A DNA stretch of 64,000 bases from positions 62,001-126,000 of the forward strand of contig CANQCY010000001.1 in the NCBI GenBank assembly GCA_947591245.1, given 5' to 3'. A program made the position numbers and the translations under genes. Each line of letters opens with the position of its first letter. Position 1 is the first letter of the stretch. The DNA is from an uncultured Lachnospiraceae bacterium. GTDB taxonomy: Bacteria > Bacillota > Clostridia > Lachnospirales > Lachnospiraceae. Below are positions 60,213 through 64,000 of this stretch, piece by piece. The notes beneath the pieces are model-generated. The model saw nothing but the letters and a program-made list of their open reading frames with translations. It made no database searches and was not told the DNA's origin.

Positions 60213-61754
60213 ATGTATAGTAAGGTGTTTAGCGCCGGGCTGTGCGGTCTGGAGGCGCGGGTGATTCAGGTGGAGGCAGATGTATCAAACGGTCTGCCGG
60301 TCTTCAATATGGTGGGGGCGCTGGCTTCGGCAGTCAAAGAAGCAAGGGAGCGGGTTAGGATTTCTCTACAGAATTCGGGATACCGTCTCCCTGCAAAAAG
60401 GATTACGGTAAATCTGTCTCCGGCAGATTTGCGAAAAGACGGTTCGGGATTCGATCTTCCCATCGCCGTTTCTCTTCTTGCCGCATTCGGCATGATTCCG
60501 ATGCAAAAACTGAATAAGACGCTGGTGGCGGGCGAGCTGGGGCTGGATGGAAAAATTGACGGCGTCCACGGCGCGCTTGCGATGGCTGTAATGGGAAAGG
60601 AAGAAGGGTTCGACACGTTCATCCTGCCTTCAGCGAATGCGGGCGAAGCGGCGCTGGTTGGCGGGATGCGTGTGATCGGCGCGGGGACGCTTTCGGAGGT
60701 GATCGGCTATTTAAAAGGCGAGGCCTGTCTGACGCCGACAGAAAGAAAAACCGACATTTTTGAGGATGAAAACTGCCAGTCAGACGATCCGGATTTTGGC
60801 GAAGTATATGGACAGGAGCGGGCGAAAAGGGCGTTGGAGACTGCGGTCAGCGGCATGCACAATATTCTTCTTATCGGAGCGCCCGGAACGGGAAAGACGA
60901 TGCTTGCCCGGTGTATTCCCGGCATCATGCCAGGATTGTCCCATGAAGAGATGCTTGAGCTTACAAAAATATACAGCGTTGCCGGACTTCTGAGCGGGGG
61001 TACGTCCGTTATAAGCAGGAGGCCTTTTCGCGCTCCGCACCATTCAATTACGGCGACGGCGCTGGCGGGAGGAGGAAGGAATCCGCTTCCGGGTGAAATT
61101 ACGCTCGCCCACCGCGGCGTCCTGTTTTTAGATGAACTGCCGGAATTTGCCGCAAATACTCTGGAGATACTGAGGCAGCCGATGCAGGAAGGGAAAATAC
61201 AGATTTCAAGGCTCGGCAAGTCGTACGAGTACCCGGCGAAAATGATTGTGGTGGGGGCGATGAATCCTTGTAAATGCGGATATTTTCCCGATTTGAAACG
61301 CTGCCGCTGCACGCTGGGGCAGGTACAGCGATACCTTTCACGCCTGAGCGAGCCGCTGTTAGACCGGATTGATATTTGCGCGGATACGGAGAGGCTGGGA
61401 CGGAAAGACCGGAATAAATGCGGCGAATCGAGTGCGGACATACGCCGGAGAATTAAAAAAACGCACGAAATTCAGCGGGAGAGGTATCGCGGCGAGAAAA
61501 TCACGATGAACAGCGAATTGAGCGGGCAGCTGCTGAAAAAATACTGTTTTCTCGGGAAAGCGGAGCAAAGATTATTTGGAGAGCTGGAAGAAAGCGCCGG
61601 CGTGTCGGCGAGAGGAGCGCAGAGGATGCTGCGGGTGGCGCGGACGCTTGCGGATATGCGGGAGAGCGACAGGATTGGTGAAAACGACCTGCTGGAAGCA
61701 TCCGCCTATAAAGTAAACGCCAGGCAGTATTGGGGAAATAAAGGGGGTATATGA
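60213..61754 (+). CDS. comM: YifB/ComM-family Mg-chelatase-like AAA ATPase
   Basis: 513 aa from ATG 60213 (GAAGGGAG upstream). N-terminal Lon-protease-like domain (VFNMVGALASAVKEARERVRISLQNSGY), then AAA+ ATPase with Walker A GAPGTGKT (222-229), Walker B GVLFLDELPEF and the chelatase-type sensor region NPCKCGYFPD with its cysteines. ComM is a helicase that promotes branch migration in natural transformation; in other bacteria the role is less clear. It is followed by dprA, another DNA-uptake gene, with overlapping ATGA. Confidence 0.92.
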   Translation: MYSKVFSAGLCGLEARVIQVEADVSNGLPVFNMVGALASAVKEARERVRISLQNSGYRLPAKRITVNLSPADLRKDGSGFDLPIAVSLLAAFGMIPMQKLNKTLVAGELGLDGKIDGVHGALAMAVMGKEEGFDTFILPSANAGEAALVGGMRVIGAGTLSEVIGYLKGEACLTPTERKTDIFEDENCQSDDPDFGEVYGQERAKRALETAVSGMHNILLIGAPGTGKTMLARCIPGIMPGLSHEEMLELTKIYSVAGLLSGGTSVISRRPFRAPHHSITATALAGGGRNPLPGEITLAHRGVLFLDELPEFAANTLEILRQPMQEGKIQISRLGKSYEYPAKMIVVGAMNPCKCGYFPDLKRCRCTLGQVQRYLSRLSEPLLDRIDICADTERLGRKDRNKCGESSADIRRRIKKTHEIQRERYRGEKITMNSELSGQLLKKYCFLGKAEQRLFGELEESAGVSARGAQRMLRVARTLADMRESDRIGENDLLEASAYKVNARQYWGNKGGI

Positions 61755-62875
61755 TGGGGGAGGACAGCGATAAGAAAATAGCGGCGGAAATGGCAGAAGG
61801 GGATTATGAATTCTGGCTGTGCAGCATTGACGGCATCGGTATTCAGAAAATAAAACGCCTTCAGAAAAAATTTGGCACGCCGGAAGCTGTTTACCGGGCG
61901 CCGGAGAGGCAGCTGGAAAAAATTTCAGGAATAACGGCAAAGGATGTACATAAGATAGTGGAAAGCAGAAAATTTTTCAGGCCCGGCGAGTGGAGAGAAA
62001 AATTGTCGCTTTTACAGATGAAGAGCACGACGTTTTTTTCCGGGGATTATCCCGCGGGGTGCAGGCAGCTTTATACGCCGCCCAAGCGAATGTTCTATAA
62101 GGGCGGCCTGCCGACGGAAAAATACCGTGTCGCCGTGGTGGGGGCAAGAGATTGTTCGTTGTATGGAAAATCGATGGCGCGTTTTTTCGGCGCCGGTTTG
62201 GCGGCGGCGGGAGTGGCGGTTATAAGCGGGATGGCGCGGGGAATCGATGGCTGGGCGCATCAGGGCGCGCTGGAGGGCGGCGGGAGGACATATGCGGTGC
62301 TCGGCAACAGTGCAGAAATCTGTTATCCCCGTGAACATTGGCGATTATATGAGAGCATTATCAAAAATGGCGGAGCGCTCTCGGAGTATCCGCCGGGGAC
62401 GGAGGCGCGCCAGGGTTATTTTCCGATGCGGAACCGTATTATCAGCGCGCTCGCTGATGCGGTACTCGTGATTGAAGCGAGAAAGAAAAGCGGGTCGCTG
62501 ATCACAGCGGATCTCGCCTTGGAAATGGGAAAGGAAGTTTTTGCCATTCCGGGAAGGATCGGCGATACGTTAAGCGAGGGATGCAACAGCATGATAAAAC
62601 AGGGCGCGGGACTGGTCACGGAGCCGGAAGAGATACTGGATATTTTGGGAATCGACGTCCGGACGGAAACAGAAAAAATAAAAAAAATAAATATTCATCT
62701 TGAAACGAATGAAAAAATGGTGTATGATAGTTTAAGTTTTGAGCCTACGCATATCAATACGCTGATGGAAGATTTGAACATGTCACAGATTGGGCTTATG
62801 AGGTGTTTGCTGCCGCTTTTGAAGGACGGCCTTATTCAGGAAATTGGAAATCATTACTATATTAAATGCAACTGA
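61751..62875 (+). CDS. dprA: DNA-processing protein DprA
   Basis: 374 aa. Loads RecA on incoming single-stranded DNA. N-terminal helix-hairpin-helix-like segment (DGIGIQKIKRLQKKFGTPEAVY), Rossmann-type core with VVGARDCSLYG, SGMARGIDGWAHQGAL and YFPMRNRIISALADAVLVIEA, and a C-terminal winged-helix-like domain. Overlaps comM by four bases; topA follows after 15 bases. Confidence 0.95.
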   Translation: MMGEDSDKKIAAEMAEGDYEFWLCSIDGIGIQKIKRLQKKFGTPEAVYRAPERQLEKISGITAKDVHKIVESRKFFRPGEWREKLSLLQMKSTTFFSGDYPAGCRQLYTPPKRMFYKGGLPTEKYRVAVVGARDCSLYGKSMARFFGAGLAAAGVAVISGMARGIDGWAHQGALEGGGRTYAVLGNSAEICYPREHWRLYESIIKNGGALSEYPPGTEARQGYFPMRNRIISALADAVLVIEARKKSGSLITADLALEMGKEVFAIPGRIGDTLSEGCNSMIKQGAGLVTEPEEILDILGIDVRTETEKIKKINIHLETNEKMVYDSLSFEPTHINTLMEDLNMSQIGLMRCLLPLLKDGLIQEIGNHYYIKCN

Positions 62876-62890
62876 AGGGAGCAGATTGAG

Positions 62891-64000
62891 ATGGCAAAGA
62901 ACTTAATCATTGTTGAGTCTCCGGCAAAATCGAAAACAATTAAAAAATTTCTGGGAAGTAATTATACGGTCGTTGCCTCCAACGGGCATGTAAGGGATTT
63001 ACCGAAAAGCCAGATGGGCATTGATTTTGAAAACGATTTTGAGCCGAAGTATATTACCATTCGCGGAAAAGGAGAACTTCTTGCTTCCCTGCGAAAAGAA
63101 GTAAAGAAAGCGGATAAGATTTATCTGGCGACCGACCCCGATCGTGAGGGTGAGGCGATTTCATGGCATTTGTTTCATTCACTTAAACTTGACCCCAAAA
63201 AAACGAAGCGTATCACATTCAACGAAATCACTAAAAATGCAGTGCGGCAGGCGATTAAAGAGTCCCGCGGGATCGACATGGATCTTGTCGACGCCCAGCA
63301 GGCGAGAAGAGTGCTGGATCGCGTGGTTGGATATTCCATCAGCCCTGTTTTGTGGCAGAAAGTGAAACGAGGATTAAGCGCCGGGCGGGTGCAGTCGGTT
63401 GCCCTGCGCATTATCGCTGACCGCGAGGCGGAGATTGATGCGTTTATTCCAAGCGAATACTGGACGCTGGAGGCTTCTTTTCAAGTAAAAGGAAGCAAAA
63501 AACCGCTCGTGGCGAAATATTACGGAAATCCCGCAAAGCAGGAAAACATTTCCGCAGAAGAGATGGACGGAATCGTGAAGGCTCTGAAAGATAAAAAATA
63601 TAAGGTGACGGATATCAAGAAGGGCGAGCGCACCAAAAAGCCCCCCCTTCCGTTTACGACGAGTACGCTTCAGCAGGAGTGTTCTAAAAATCTGAATTTT
63701 TCAACGAAGAAGACGATGCAGGTGGCTCAGCAGCTCTATGAGGGCGTTGCTGTAAAAGGGCGCGGCACGATTGGTTTGATTACGTATCTCCGTACCGATT
63801 CAATTCGAATTTCCGAAGAAGCGGATCGCGAGTGCAAACAGTTTATCCGGGAAAATTATGGTGAGGAAAATATTAATGCTTTCAGCCAGGCAAAGGCAAC
63901 GGATAAAAAAATTCAGGATGCGCACGAGGCAATCCGGCCGACCTATGTGGATCTCACGCCGGCAATGCTGAAGGAATCGCTGTCCCGAGACCAGTTTCGC
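62891..64000 (+). CDS. topA: DNA topoisomerase I (5' part)
   Basis: 370 codons are present and the gene runs off the window. Type IA topoisomerase relaxing negative supercoils. Toprim motif with E9 in IIVESPAKSKT and DPDREGE (82-88), then GLSAGRVQSVALRII and the catalytic Tyr299 in ITYLRTDSIRI. The zinc-finger C-terminus lies beyond the window. Start ATG 62891 follows GAAGGGAG. Order comM-dprA-topA is a widely conserved one in Firmicutes. Confidence 0.97.
   Translation, partial: MAKNLIIVESPAKSKTIKKFLGSNYTVVASNGHVRDLPKSQMGIDFENDFEPKYITIRGKGELLASLRKEVKKADKIYLATDPDREGEAISWHLFHSLKLDPKKTKRITFNEITKNAVRQAIKESRGIDMDLVDAQQARRVLDRVVGYSISPVLWQKVKRGLSAGRVQSVALRIIADREAEIDAFIPSEYWTLEASFQVKGSKKPLVAKYYGNPAKQENISAEEMDGIVKALKDKKYKVTDIKKGERTKKPPLPFTTSTLQQECSKNLNFSTKKTMQVAQQLYEGVAVKGRGTIGLITYLRTDSIRISEEADRECKQFIRENYGEENINAFSQAKATDKKIQDAHEAIRPTYVDLTPAMLKESLSRDQFR

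Overview
The window looks like chromosome of a spore-forming, fibre-degrading Clostridia, most likely Lachnospiraceae. Supporting signs are the sporulation genes (sigG, yqfC/yqfD, a ylmC/ymxH-type gene), a type III glutamine synthetase, a biotin-dependent sodium-pump decarboxylase operon, sigma-A-like promoters, strong GGAGG ribosome binding sites and a mid-range G+C. The genus is inferred from gene content; no rRNA is present. No phage, transposase, CRISPR array or clear pseudogene was found.

Layout. 1-5.2 kb: two ABC half-transporters with N-terminal zinc ribbons flank a DUF1854 protein. 5.2-9.5 kb: a small lipoprotein with 11-residue repeats and an EF-P 5-aminopentanone reductase-like SDR (ymfI) on the minus strand, then an LytR_C-domain protein, a divergent WecG/TagA-type protein and a YitT-family membrane protein. 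9.6-21.3 kb: a stand-alone sugar-ABC ATPase (msmK/ugpC type), proA, alaS, rpsU, the sporulation/RNA block yqfC-yqfD-phoH-ybeY, a DUF3048 lipoprotein and a SpoVB-like flippase. 21.3-26.6 kb (minus strand): two D-Ala-D-Ala carboxypeptidases, a small Ig-like secreted protein and glnN with an attenuator-like leader. 26.7-31.5 kb: a five-gene carboxyltransferase/OadG/biotin carrier/sodium pump/OadA operon. 31.8-36.3 kb: rpmF, a YtrA-type GntR-ABC operon with an unknown membrane-anchored protein, and tRNA-Leu(CAA).

36.3-58.5 kb is the accessory core, a glucuronoxylan/aldouronate utilisation locus. A GH43 beta-xylosidase is read leftward. Rightward runs a long array: a 1010-aa anchored solute-binding protein with CBM-like modules, two permeases, an NHL+TPR membrane protein, a Yip1-like membrane protein, a large DUF5696 lipoprotein, two more permeases, a second solute-binding lipoprotein, a GH3 enzyme, a GH67 alpha-glucuronidase, UxuA and UxuB. 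Together these would import (methylglucurono)xylo-oligosaccharides, remove glucuronate and xylose, and feed glucuronate-derived fructuronate to KDG through mannonate. The array has no ATPase, glucuronate isomerase or KDG kinase/aldolase; the ATPase at 9648 is the obvious candidate to power both importers.

58.5-64 kb: sigG (minus), ylmC/ymxH, nrdR, then comM/yifB, dprA and the 5' part of topA, a common housekeeping order. The best candidate for an undescribed system is the double transporter with its NHL/TPR, Yip1 and DUF5696 membrane set at 38.3-51.3 kb.
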